Assembly: GCA_030620095.1 (NCBI GenBank)
Contig: JAUTXW010005217.1
Span: forward strand, 372,001 to 436,000
Direction: 5' to 3'
From: Kuschelorhynchus macadamiae
Taxonomy: Eukaryota; Arthropoda; Insecta; Coleoptera; Curculionidae
Length of the DNA: 64,000 bases
In this document: positions 54,204 through 64,000 of the stretch, one piece after another
How positions within the stretch are numbered: position 1 is the first letter of the stretch
Layout of the letters: each line of letters opens with the position of its first letter
Translations under genes and position numbers: made by a program
The notes under the pieces: model-generated
Told to the model about the DNA's origin: nothing
Seen by the model: only the letters and a program-made list of their open reading frames with translations
Databases searched by the model: none

Positions 54204-54424
54204 TTTTCGTTAGGCCCAAGTTTCTGGTAAAGCGATTTTACCGATTTTTATATATCAAATTTTGTCTTATAATTAATAAAAAAATTTACTTATTTGAAAC
54301 ACGCTTTAAAATTGGGACAAGTATTCTATAATTATTTATTTATTATCTAATTGCCTAAAAATTACAAATGTACTAAAAAAGTAAGCAAAAAAATGGTGTC
54401 AAATCTGATAAAAAAATTTTAAAT

Positions 54425-55820
54425 TAAAATTTCCTGGCTAATATCCAGGAGCCAGTAGCAAAAGCTATGAGAATCGGTATAAGGAATAAAGAAACTTGTG
54501 CATAAAAAAAACATAATTTACTTCTGAAGAAGATTAAAAAATGTACACGAAAAAATCCAAAGGCAAAAGACTTAAGTTACAATGCAAAAATGGATATTCA
54601 TAATGCAATTTATGATTTATACACGTCAAAAACTAATATAATCCTTCAGAAGCTTTTTAATATAATAGACTTAAAAATATCATCATCACTTAAAAAGTCC
54701 TCATCTTCTGAGTCATCCTCAAATGGCACAATGATCATTGGTGCTATTTCGACATCTAGAACTCGTTCTCGAATCCACCAATCCCATATTAATTTTTCCG
54801 TATGTTCTACAGATTTCTTACTGTACTCCGGCGTAATATAATTTAATGAATCTTGACAAACAATTTGTACTTCATCTGATTTAAGACCATCGTTCACGTG
54901 TTTTTCGTAATATGATTTTGCCCCAGCCCATATTAATTCTATTGCGTTAAACTGGCAATGATTTTGCCATTAAAAGAAGTTCTAGTTTCAGCATATTGGG
55001 TAAAGGATTTTGTTTTTGTTTTATTAGCCAGTCATAAATATCACTTTTCTTCCAGGATGAAGTAGTTTGTTTATTTAAAATTCTTGAATGATAAGATGCA
55101 TTGTCCAGAATGATTAAAGATGGAGCGTCTAAATTTGGAATCAGTTGTTCTTTTAACCACTTTTCAAACAGTTCACAGTTCATATTATCATGGTAGTCCA
55201 CACTTTTGGATGTTGAAGAAAATAGTAAACTTGCACTTGGGAGAAATCCTGTTGAAGAACCTGCATGCAAAATGATGCACCGTTTTCCCGTCCCACATCC
55301 CTTTTTTCTCTTAACACTTTTTACAAACTCGTCCTGCCAAGATTTCGAACTACCTCCATTAGAAAATATCCAAGTCTCGTCTAAAAATACCACTTTTCTA
55401 AATTTTGAATTAACATTTTCCGTGTATTTCTTTAAAAACTGGATACGCTGACTTGCTATATGTGGCAACTCGCATAAAAATCTTCGATTACAGTCCTTTT
55501 TATTTCGAAAACTTAACATTTTTATTAATTTTGACAACGATTTTAGTCTAATTTCCAATATGCCTCGATTTTTTAAAGCTTCGTTTAAAACTTGAAGGGT
55601 TATATTAGTTTTTGATGTGTATAAATCGTAAATTGCATTACGAACATCCATTTTTACATTGTCACTTAAGTCTTCTGTCTTTGGCTTTTTTCGTGTACAT
55701 TTCTTAATCTTCTTCGGTTGTTTATTATGCTTTTTTTCATGCACAATTTTCTGCACAGTCCTTATACTGATTCCCAGAGCTTTGTCTCCTGGATATTGGC
55801 CGGTGAATTTTCATTTTAGT
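54425..55820 (-). mobile_element. IS630/mariner-related element E with inverted repeats that include the ORF start
   Basis: 54425-54649 on + repeats 55820-55590 on minus (taatatccaggagmca, gaagattaaraaatgtacac, gcaatttaygatttatacac), so the transposase N-terminus exists twice, facing inwards. The main ORF is on minus. Confidence 0.75.
54646..55756 (-). pseudogene. DDE (IS630-related) transposase with long second-to-third spacing, deleted
   Basis: Minus strand 55756-54947: KMDVRNAIYDLYTSKTNITL, VVFLDETWIFSNGGSSKSWQ (first Asp), CGTGKRCIILHAGSSTGFLP, LIILDNASYHSRILNKQTTS (second Asp), SWKKSDIYDWLIKQ. After a deletion and frameshift, FNAIELIWAGAKSYYEKHV (third residue Glu) and a tail with an acidic cluster. 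Not the DD41D family: it ends in Glu and has the SW-KK-DI insertion. Confidence 0.75.
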
Positions 55821-56649
55821 AATATTTTATTAGATTTAATACCATTTTTTTCGCTTGTGGATACAAAAAAACCCGAAAATTTTTTTCTATTACTCATTTT
55901 GTCAATCTGACTTTGAAGTGACATCGCTCAAAGATTTTTGCAACTGCTGGTATTATATGTTTATCCTCTTTTTTCATATGAAAATATCATAGGTCTCTCT
56001 AATTCATCTTCCGGATTTTATGCGGAGGATATGATTACACGTAATAAAAGAAAAACAAACTTAAAAAGTTTGTCGTTGATAAATCGTATGACACGCACGA
56101 TAACATTGCTTTTCACTATATTAAGAATTTTTAAGCTTAGAGTGCTTTTAAGGTATACTTTTAAACATTTAGGATTGGATCTGAAGTTTTGAAATGGTAA
56201 AGACATACTTTTTGAATATATTTTTTTAATAAGTAGCAGACATGAAAAAAGAGAGAAAATGGCAAAATTTCAAAATATTTTGTTTGTATTAATAAAATGA
56301 AACAATATTTTAAAAAGCGAATTTAAATAAAATATTTTATGCAGATCAAAAATCATTTAAATCGGCCTAAAAGTTCAACTCAGTTTTATTTCAAGTATTT
56401 TACTCCATCTAAGAAAAATATTATTATTATTAATATTATTATAAAGCAGTTAAAACACTTGCACAAAGACCATAATTAAGAACTTACTGTACTTATCCCG
56501 AATATTTTTCACAACGTAAAATAGACTGGTCAACACATAGAGACATAGTCAGATGTCTCAAGCTCAAGATGGTGAAATATCTTAAAAACCACTCCACCGA
56601 TCCGAAAGATATTTGGTGTTTGGGACTTACTGAATACCCCCAACCCCGT
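55821..56649. other. No gene recognised
   Basis: AT-rich; frames at 55938-56206 on both strands have no family resemblance. Confidence 0.35.
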
Positions 56650-56688
56650 GGCAAAGTTTACAGAATATTTAATTCTGTAAACTTTGCC
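56650..56688. repeat. Perfect 17-bp hairpin, 5-nt loop
   Basis: ggcaaagtttacagaat and its exact complement flank attta. Not at an element terminus that I can identify. Confidence 0.88.
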
Positions 56689-56893
56689 TTTAGTGCGTAC
56701 CGCAATGGTGTCAGATTTTCAGTTCTGCAAACTAGTCTAACTTTTTTCCAAATTAAATGAATAATCATTTATTTCCCATCTTATCCTTAAATAGTAAAAC
56801 TGCAAATTTAAAAGAAATACCTTGTCTCATACCCGGAGGTAAGAGTAATTCGAGTCTTGTAAAAAGCAACTTTCAGAATTGCAATTTAAAATT

Positions 56894-57415
56894 ATGGCTT
56901 CTAATCTGACAGAAACAGAAAGATTAAAGATTTTGATGTCGTTAGGTCATGGACAAAGAAGACGTTCGTTCGTATGAAAATGTTTGCACACTTTTTAATG
57001 AAGAACATCAGGATAGGTCACCAACAGTGGGGTATACTGTCTCCAAGATATTGAAAAAATTTGAAGCAACAGGTCATGTTAAAAATTTGCCAAAACATTT
57101 ACCAATGGTGAAAACACGCATAATTTTCTAGGTACTAGTTTCGCAATTTAAAATATTATCAGCCAGTTTAGTTTTAAGACGACTCTCTGGATTGGGCGAA
57201 GGAGGCTTGTTGAGTGGCCTCCAAGTTCACCGGATTTGAATCCGTTAGATTTTTCCCTTTGAGTTCACTTGAAAACAACCGCGTATAAAACGAAGCCCGA
57301 GAACTTCACATTCTAATGTCGAGAATTAAAGTTGATATAAACAGAATACCCCTAGAAGAGCTCCAAAACAATTTTCCGAAATTTATTGACCGGAAGGATA
57401 GGATTACTGCCAGAC
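56894..57415 (+). pseudogene. Mariner-type deletion derivative
   Basis: MASNLTETERLKILM then EDVRSYENVCTLFNEEHQDR, VSKILKKFEATGHVKNLPKH (first HTH), joined after ~50 bp to WIGRRRLVEWPPSSPDLNPL DFSL (third Asp). The catalytic centre is deleted. Confidence 0.65.
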
Positions 57416-58180
57416 TCTGACAACGTTGCGATCTGCACCAGAGGGCCGGGGGTATTCAGTAATGAGCAATCATCAAATATGTATACTATTATAGTTAATT
57501 TCAAAACCCCATATTTTTTATTAATTAACCGAACTCAGAAACTTTTGTTCGGTTATGAGATTGTTTGTTCCTTTTCAGTAGCAGCCCCTGTATTAAATCA
57601 CCCACTTTGTTTTTTATATTAGGAGAAATAAAAAGTTTCTAACTTATCATGATTTGGTACAACCACCTAGTTATTCAGAGGCTATATTTATTTATACAGG
57701 GTCCTGCAGCTCACCTCCCGTCTTTTATTATACCTAAACCATTTATTTTAGAAAAAATATTTAAAAGCCACTATATGCTGTTGATTAGAGAACACATTTT
57801 AAAAATATTCTTGATTATACAGGGTGTTACAAAAAATAGTGGCGCATCAAAGTTGAATTTTTTAAAATGGAACACCCTATATTTTTTTACATTTTTGGAA
57901 CACTCTTTGCCTAGTCTACAGACTCCTAGAATAGTATCTCTCTTTTTTTAATAGTTTCGGAGAAAAAAGGTAAAATCGAAGAAAAAAAAATTATAGTTTA
58001 CATTTAAAATATTTATAAAAATTAGATAAAACATCTTAAAAGCTGAGGTAACCTAGTAGCTTACTGCAAAAGGTTTATAGTTATTCTGCTACGAGTATTA
58101 TAAGTCTTACTTATACAGGGTGACCCAAATTCCATGTCAAACGTTGCAAAGTAAAAAATTATTTTTCTTTATTTTTTCAA
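57416..58180. other. Debris with mariner-like terminal motifs
   Basis: Strings tacagggtgttac (57818), aacaccctatat (57879), tacagggtgaccc (58114) look like scattered element ends or MITEs; no coding sequence. Confidence 0.4.
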
Positions 58181-58522
58181 ATGGAACACCCTATATATTT
58201 TTTTTCTGTCAGGTATAGAATTAACAGATCAACATTTTTTATTATTACACTTATCTCAAAATTCCTGAAGGTTTTTGAAATATTCTTAAAAAACTAATGT
58301 TGTACTTTGTTTTTCAGTACGATAATTGAATAAACTCACTAGTAATGTGGAAAAATGGAACACCCTATATATATTTTTTTTCTGTCCGATACAGAATTAA
58401 CAGATCAACATTTATTATTATTACTTATCTCAAAATTCCTGAAGGTTTTTGAAATATTCTTAAAAAACTAATGTTGTACTTTGTTTTTCAGTACGATAAT
58501 TGAATAACCTCACTAGTAATGT
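58181..58522 (+). repeat. Tandem duplication, 174-bp period, two copies
   Basis: atggaacaccctatatatt starts both copies (58181 and 58355); ttcctgaaggtttttgaaat and gttttcagtacgataattg-type blocks repeat with few changes. Confidence 0.9.
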
Positions 58523-58697
58523 TTATACCTTCGCGATTTTAAATATTAGATAGGTCAGCGTAGTTCTAGCTATGGGGAAAAACCTAAAATCCTAACATTT
58601 TTTCTAATTACGTTTGCTGCATAAAATTTAAATTACTGCCAAGAGTTAAGGCTCGACTTAAGGTGTAACAGCTTTATTTAACATTATTAACAAATAT

Positions 58698-59590
58698 CTA
58701 ATTATTGCTAAAATTAATTTTTACTTTGAACATATGTTCGATATGTCTTCCATTCTCTTCGAGGCATAAACGAAGACGGGTATGAAAAGATCTTCCTACT
58801 ATTCTTAATACTTCGGGCGTAATACTTTGAAATGCGGTTCTAATCCGTTGCTGCATATTTTCGGGAGTTGTTGGAGGTTTGTTGTAAACAATTTCCTTAA
58901 CGTAGCCCCATAGAAAAAAATCTAATTTCGTTAGATCAGGCGACCGGGGCGGCCACGCACTTGCTCCCTGTCTTCCAATCCATCGATCTGAAAAATTATT
59001 ATTTAAATGATCCCTAACTGGCAACGAAAAATGTGCTGGAGCACCATCTTGTTGCAACCACATTGTATTTCTCAGATTAACCGGCAAATTTTCGCACAAA
59101 TTTGGCAAGTGATTTTCTAGGAAGTCGAGATACATGGCTCCAGTTAAATGTCCATTAAAAAAATGGGGACCAATAACATGTTCACCAATAATTCCCCCCC
59201 ACACATTAACTGACCATCTGTGTTGTAGATCAAGCTGCCTAAAAATTCTTGGATTATGGTCGGCGAAGTAATGGTAGTTATGACGATTTACAAATCCATT
59301 CTTATGAAAGTGGCCTCATCAGAGAATAAAACTTTATCAAAAAAATCAAAGCTTAACCTAATTTTAGCTTGTGCCCAATTACAAAAGTCAACACGTTTCT
59401 CAAAATCTGCTGGAAGGAGTTCTTGATGCAACTGAATATGATATGCATGAAATTTATGGCTCTTTAAAATTCGCTGAACAGTTCTTTCGCTTACTCCTAC
59501 GGCATCCCCGACTGCTTTTTGGCTAACAGAAGGATTTTCCGTGACAGCTAATAGCACATATTATTAATAAAATTTGGAAACACGTTTTCT
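58698..59590 (-). pseudogene. DD41D mariner-type transposase (element F), one frameshift, N-terminus lost
   Basis: From about 59590: RKRVSKFY, stop, LLAVTENPSVSQKAVGDAVG (second HTH), VSERTVQRILKSHKFHAYHI, CNWAQAKI, KVLFSDEATF (first Asp). A one-base shift at about 59310, then an open 168-codon block: MWGGIIGEHVIGPHFFNGHL, WLQQDGAPAHFSLPVRDHLN (second Asp), WPPRSPDLTKLDFFLWGYVK (third Asp, 41 residues later), RLCLEENGRHIEHMF. First HTH replaced by the neighbouring recombinase relic. Confidence 0.88.
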
Positions 59591-59599
59591 CGTTTCTTC

Positions 59600-60398
59600 T
59601 CGATGTGTATTACATTTTCTGACTCCACAGATCCTTCATTTCTAACCAATTTTCTGTCACTGTTGAAGCACTGCAGGAGACTTCTGGCTGGGTCTTATTG
59701 TATAAAATTTTATTTGCTACTTCCTTTTTATTATTGAGGCTCTCAGCTATATAACTTTCCGCAATAGTAGCGGATTTCCATCCACCGCTTGACAGCTAAT
59801 ACATCAACTCCAGTATTTGCTAATAAAGTTGCAGATGCTCTTCTAAAAGAGTGTCCAGTATACATTTTGAAGTTCTCAAACTTTAGAAATTTCACAATTT
59901 TACTTGGAAAGACTTCTTGACTTATTTTAAAATGGTGCATTTTCATTTCACAGAGTTCATTAGAACGGCACGTTCCAGCAACTCCCATTACCATTACGAC
60001 CTTCATCAATAAGTATATATGATCGGGGGCTTCAAGCATGAACTTATTCACATCTTCCCTGTTAAATACATTCGATTTTTTGGGTCTATAACCATCATTT
60101 TTTTCTTTTCAAAAATGCCCGTAGTTTCGGATACTTAGAAATATTTATATTTTCCTCTATAAAAAGGGTGGACTTCAACATCGGATACTCACACACCACA
60201 AGCTTGATGGGGACTTCAATGTAGCACTTTTTTCGTTGAAATACGCCAAAATAAGGTTTCTGAGACTGCAGTCGTCGTCTTGCTTTGGCACCAATTCTTA
60301 AAGGATTTATATGCTGCTTCATACCTTTTTTTCGACTTTTCAGGTAGTAGAGATAAACAAGCAATATTCGCTGATTCTTCTGTGTCTGAAACATCCAT
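59600..60398 (-). pseudogene. Tyrosine recombinase (Crypton-like), frameshifted and internally deleted
   Basis: ATG at 60396-60398: MDVSDTEESANIACLSLLPE KSKKRYEAAYKSFKNWCQ (SAM-like N-domain), then in another frame YPMLKSTLFIEENINISKYP and a basic end. Catalytic part: VNKFMLEAPDHIYLLMKVVM, GTCRSNELCEM (Arg), a deletion, MYTGHSFRRASATLLANTG (H-x-x-R) and, after one more shift, SATIAESYIAESL (Tyr). All four catalytic signatures are recognisable but in three frames. Confidence 0.65.
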
Positions 60399-60593
60399 TT
60401 TGTCCACACAGAATCAAACAATTTGACTTTTGTCAACTTGACGTTGTTGATAAAATGAAAACTGCTTATGTTGCTCTGGCAACGGATCACGGCTGCCTTC
60501 ATAATTTTATGAGAATGCTATCGAATGTAATGATAATGAAAATCCAAAAATATATATCCAGCATACAATACAGGGAGGGGGGAAAATATTATA

Positions 60594-60708
60594 TACTATA
60601 TGGGATGTAAGTAGATTAACCAGTCTTGAACTTTTTTACAAGCCCTCGCTATCGCTCGGGCGCAAACTCGTCCTCGACTGGTAAATGTTACTTACATCCC
60701 TTATAGTA
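60594..60708. repeat. Hairpin with ~30-bp imperfect arms
   Basis: actatatgggatgtaagtag...aaccagtc pairs with gactggt...ttacttacatcccttatagt. The loop holds a GC-rich phrase (ctcgctatcgctcgggcgca). MITE-like. Confidence 0.7.
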
Positions 60709-61356
60709 TAAATAACTATTATTTATTATTTATAATATTGAACAGGTGACACTTGTCAAAATAACAAGATCAATTTTTTACTTTAACCCAACAAAATTTT
60801 GGCGCTGAAAAACCATCTTGTTGATTTTGTCCAGGTAGGGAGAATTTTGTCCGCGTATGAGTTTTGGCAGTAGAAAACAGGCCGTTGCTATGTCATTTTG
60901 CCATTGTAAAACAATAGAGTGGAATGGTTTTTGAAAATTTCACACCTGTATTTTACATCCAATCAGATGCCTTTATTTTTCAACGTTACCATAGCAACGG
61001 GTCGAATTTCCGGAAATGTTTTGCCTCCGAGGTAAGCTAGAGGTGATTACAATGGAAATCTTTTTGACATATGTCATGTGACAAGATAGAAAATTTACAT
61101 TATTGCATTATTGTTTAGATATTTTATTCCTAAGTTTAAGCTTTCAATAATAAAATAACTTTATATGGTCGATAACATATATTACATATTTACTTTAGAT
61201 AAACCAACGAATTGTTCTAATCTAGCAGCTAAGGCATCAAAATATTTCTTAAATGCTTGCATTACTTCTTGCTTTCTTAATGGGGGAGTAAGAAAGTGCT
61301 TCAGGTGTATAAAATCAATCAGGTTCCCATAAATGTTTGGACTTTTTTGGAAAGAG
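60709..61356. other. No gene recognised
   Basis: Moderately AT-rich sequence between the hairpin and the mariner-type element; a phrase ttgaaaatttcacacctgta near 60935 and nearby text look like generic repeats. Confidence 0.35.
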
Positions 61357-61358
61357 TA

Positions 61359-61905
61359 CGGGGTCTCCCAAATTCGAAGGTGACCATTGGGATCTTGGAA
61401 ACCGTAAGAGATACGAAAAAGTTTAAATTATGGCAAAGTTGCGTATTTTGGTGCTCAATAAAATGCCGTTTGGAAATTGAAAAAATTCCCACTAATTTCG
61501 GAGATAACCGAAAAAAACCGAAAGTTCAAATTTTTTTATTTATTTTCTGCTGACTTTATTTAAAGAGATATTACAAAACAAATTGCACTTTTTCATTGCC
61601 ACTTTTTTAGTTTTTTAAAGTGGCGTTATTACTTTTTTGATTTGACGTTTCGGTTTTTCGGATCCATCATCAAGTTCATTTTTTTAAATACGGACCTGGA
61701 TTTTTTATTTCAAATTTCGAAAGAGCTCGAAATTCTAAGCACAACAATATATCGCACATATTATTTTAATCAATTATAATACTCTAAAATTGGTAAAAAC
61801 ATAATTTATATTTAAAATACGTTAAGGTGGCTATGAAACAATAATAAATCCATGAAATTATTATTTTAAGTTACCATGGAGATTTATACTGACGTTTACT
61901 AATAT
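61359..61905 (+). repeat. Left inverted repeat of element G
   Basis: Pairs with 63262-63807. Contains, on the minus strand at 61674-61644, a TGATGATGGATCC...CCGAAACGTC block. Confidence 0.92.
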
Positions 61906-62108
61906 AATACTCATTGTAAGGTTTTTTTTTTAACTGTAACACACAGCTATAACGCGCCAACGTTGTAGCAACCGTTTAATAGAACAACACAAAAATTGTT
62001 TGTAACCTTTATTTAGAAAAAACTAAAGCTAGGTATATCAGAAGTGACAACATAAATAAACAAACTTATCGAATTTTTAAAACTAAAGTATACAAAAATA
62101 ATTACATA

Positions 62109-62930
62109 TTATAAAAGGTATTCAAACTGAAAACCCTGTGCTTCAATGCATTTTGCTGCAAGTCTACGAATTTTTAATATCGCCCGTTGTATGGTTCTAG
62201 CAGGAATGGCTCTAACCTCCCTAATTAAATTTTCTTGAAGTTGGTTAATGTTATCGGGTATATTGCGATATAAACGATTTTGTAGAAACCTCCATAAGAA
62301 GTAATCCAACGGATTAAGATCAGGACTTCTCGCAGGCCATCGCACAGGTCCAGTATTTCCGATCCATTTATTTGGAAACAAGGCATCTAAAAATTGTGCA
62401 ACTTCACGTCCATTATGCGGTGGTGCACCATCCTGCTGCCACCACAACTGTCGCAAAATATTTAGTGGCTCGTTTTCGAGCAGTTCAACAACGTTTTCTA
62501 ATATTAATTCGCGATATCTATTTGACGTTAGGGTACCTTCATATATTATTGGACCTAGAATTTTATTGCGCCACATCCCGACCCATACATTGAAAGATAC
62601 TCTTCCTTGTGCTCTTACTTCCTGATGTTGATGAGGGTTATCTACCGACCAATAATGCTCATTATGTCGGTTAAAGATTCCATAGGTTGTAAAATTACAC
62701 TCGTCAGTCCAAATTACCTTAGATAAAAAATTGTTATCTTCCTCACATTTATTTTGAAGCCAGTTACAAAAATCCATTCGTCGGATATCGTCACCTGGTC
62801 TAAGTTTTTGACTAAAGTGAATTTTGTATGGTCGATACTTATTGGCTTGTAATGTGCGCCATATTCGCATTCTAGGTATTTGCAACTCATTTTCGTAAAA
62901 CCTAGTTGACCCCCTAGGAGCATTATTGAC
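62109..62930 (-). CDS. DD41D mariner-type transposase, exon 2 (catalytic domain)
   Basis: Catalyses cut-and-paste transposition by DDE/D chemistry. The acceptor ttcatttaag at 62931-62940 (minus) leads into VNNAPRGSTRFYENELQIPR, MRIWRTLQANKYRPYKIHFS, FCNWLQNKCEE, KVIWTDECNFTTYGIFNRHN (first Asp), SFNVWVGMWRNKILGPIIYE, LWWQQDGAPPHNGREVAQFL (second Asp) and WPARSPDLNPLDYFLWRFLQ (third Asp, 41 residues after the second), ending CIEAQGFQFEYLL. No stop or frameshift. With exon 1 it makes 351 residues, the normal size for the superfamily. ITmD41D (rosa-like) is my placement from spacing alone. Confidence 0.9.
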   Translation of the reverse strand, partial: VNNAPRGSTRFYENELQIPRMRIWRTLQANKYRPYKIHFSQKLRPGDDIRRMDFCNWLQNKCEEDNNFLSKVIWTDECNFTTYGIFNRHNEHYWSVDNPHQHQEVRAQGRVSFNVWVGMWRNKILGPIIYEGTLTSNRYRELILENVVELLENEPLNILRQLWWQQDGAPPHNGREVAQFLDALFPNKWIGNTGPVRWPARSPDLNPLDYFLWRFLQNRLYRNIPDNINQLQENLIREVRAIPARTIQRAILKIRRLAAKCIEAQGFQFEYLL

Positions 62931-62986
62931 CTTAAATGAAAAAAAAGTATAAGATATGAATTTAAATTAAAACTTTATTATTTTAC
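62931..62986 (-). other. 56-bp intron in the transposase gene
   Basis: Donor GTAAAATAAT after AATACG and acceptor TTCATTTAAG before GTCAATAATG. Removal keeps the frame (phase 0). Short introns of 50-60 bp are usual in insects. Without splicing the ORF stops two codons into the intron. Confidence 0.75.
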
Positions 62987-63220
62987 CGTATTAATGATGT
63001 TTTCCTCTTCATTTTCATCAACTCTACGACCATATTTATTTCTAGGTATGTTAAAGCTTCCAAATTGTAACAAGTTGGTATCAAGTTTAGCAAAATAATT
63101 TTCATGAGGCTGTCTTCGCTCGGGATATTGAATAAAATATTCTTGACTTGAAAGTCTAGAGTTTCGATTTAATTTGTAATAAATTCGTAGCATATCACGT
63201 TTTTCTAATTTGGTAAACAT
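62987..63220 (-). CDS. DD41D mariner-type transposase, exon 1 (first HTH)
   Basis: 78 codons from ATG at 63220 (context aaaaaATG): MFTKLEKRDMLRIYYKLNRN, SRLSSQEYFIQYPERRQPHE NYFAKL, then LLQFGSFNIPRNKYGRR and an acidic DENEEENIINT. This paired-like HTH binds the terminal repeats in related transposases. Same pattern as elements B, D and the relic at 56894. Confidence 0.88.
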
Positions 63221-63261
63221 TTTTTATTAGTTATAACGCACAATAAATAATAAAAACGATA

Positions 63262-63807
63262 AAAGAAAATGTCACTGTAAATCACCATAGTAACGTAACT
63301 CAAAATAATAATCAGATGTTTTTTTTTGTTTCATAGCCACCTAACGTTTTTTAACATTAAATTTTGTTTTTATTAATTTTAAAGCCTTATAGTTTATTGA
63401 AATAATATGTGTGATATATTGTTGTGCTTAGAATTTCAAGCTCTTTCGAAATTTGAAATAAAAAATCCAGGTCCGTATTTAAAAAAATGAACTTGATGAT
63501 GGATCCGAAAAACCGAAACGTCAAATCAAAAAAGTAATAACGCCACTTTAAAAAACTAAAAAGGTGGCAATGAAAAAGTGCAATTTGTTTTGCAATATCT
63601 CTTTAAATAAAGTCAGCAGAAAATAAATAAAAAAATTTGAACTTTCGGTTTTTTTCGGTTATCTCCGAAATTAGTCGGAATTTTTTCAATTTCCAAACGG
63701 CATTTTATTGAGCACCAAAATACGCAACTTTGCCATAATTTAAACTTTTTCGTATCTCTTACGGTTTCCAAGATCCCAATGGTCACCTTCGAACTTGGGA
63801 CACCCTG
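63262..63807 (-). repeat. Right inverted repeat of element G
   Basis: Inverted partner of 61359-61905; block TGATGATGGATCC...CCGAAACGTC on + at 63492-63522. The transposase promoter should lie here. Confidence 0.92.
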
Positions 63808-64000
63808 TACACAGCGGCTTTTCTACTACCTTTGTTAGGCAAGGCAATGCTCTGTGGTTAATTTTATTATCGTTAATCTTCTTACAAAACTTACAGAAAG
63901 TGTATCCATTTAAAGAAAATCTTCACATATACGTTGCGCGGTGTAAGTGTCACTGTCATTCTTAATTTACGAGTTACATTCACTTGTCGTAGTCGTGGCA
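63808..64000. other. Flanking sequence, no gene seen
   Basis: Less than 200 bp, unclassified. Confidence 0.4.

Larger units (their letters stand above)
61359..63807 (-). mobile_element. Full-length mariner-type (DD41D) element G, 2.45 kb, ~545-bp inverted repeats
   Basis: Ends cggggtctcccaaattcgaa / ttcgaacttgggacaccctg with TA on both sides. Arms 61359-61905 and 63262-63807 are highly similar over their whole length. The transposase lies between, on minus, with an intron but no disabling change. The best-preserved element of the window. Confidence 0.92.

Noticed and set aside
55938..56206. Overlapping ORFs of 84 (+) and 62 (-) codons
   Set aside because: No motif, both strands open, AT-rich; treated as chance.

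Overview
The window is insect nuclear DNA, AT-rich, intron-containing and packed with transposable elements (TEs). The only host gene I can identify with confidence is the odorant receptor co-receptor Orco, on the + strand. Nine exons (6142-6278, 16926-17080, 17171-17299, 23514-23610, 23744-23951, 34907-35006, 35102-35206, 35456-35611, 48406-48456) join in frame to give about the last 378 residues. The first ~100 residues must lie upstream of base 1. Orco restricts the source to winged-insect lineages. The TE content (mariner DD41D-like elements, P, hAT, Penelope, CR1/Jockey-like LINEs, Crypton-like recombinases) suggests a beetle or similar, but that is inference.

Layout. 1-6100: 3' end of an envelope-bearing LTR retroelement that landed in a pipsqueak-type HTH ORF, then mariner and Tc1 relics and a decayed LINE whose tail stops about 40 bp before an Orco exon. 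6279-16925 (intron): a Tc1-like relic with long inverted ends and an almost complete THAP/P element with its target duplication. 17300-23513 (intron): three mariner-type elements strung along (TA)n tracts. 23952-34906 (intron): a LINE whose ORF1 PHD finger is split by a head-to-head pair of Penelope-like elements, then a Crypton-like fragment. 35612-48405 (intron): a ~636-bp satellite array, then an uncharacterised gene chopped in N-to-C order by a foldback/Tc1, LINE pieces and two hAT elements. 48457-64000: Orco 3' end, then nested mariners, a Penelope 3' fragment, a tyrosine-recombinase relic and, at 61359-63807, a full-length mariner with ~545-bp inverted repeats. Its transposase becomes open over 351 codons with all three catalytic Asp if one 56-bp intron is removed.

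The genes do not form an operon or pathway. The common theme is successive transposition into the introns of a conserved chemosensory gene. Several independent elements here (both Penelope types, mariner inverted repeats, a 200-bp foldback) carry the same hammerhead-like block: CUGAWGA, a short stem, GAAAC, often then GUC.
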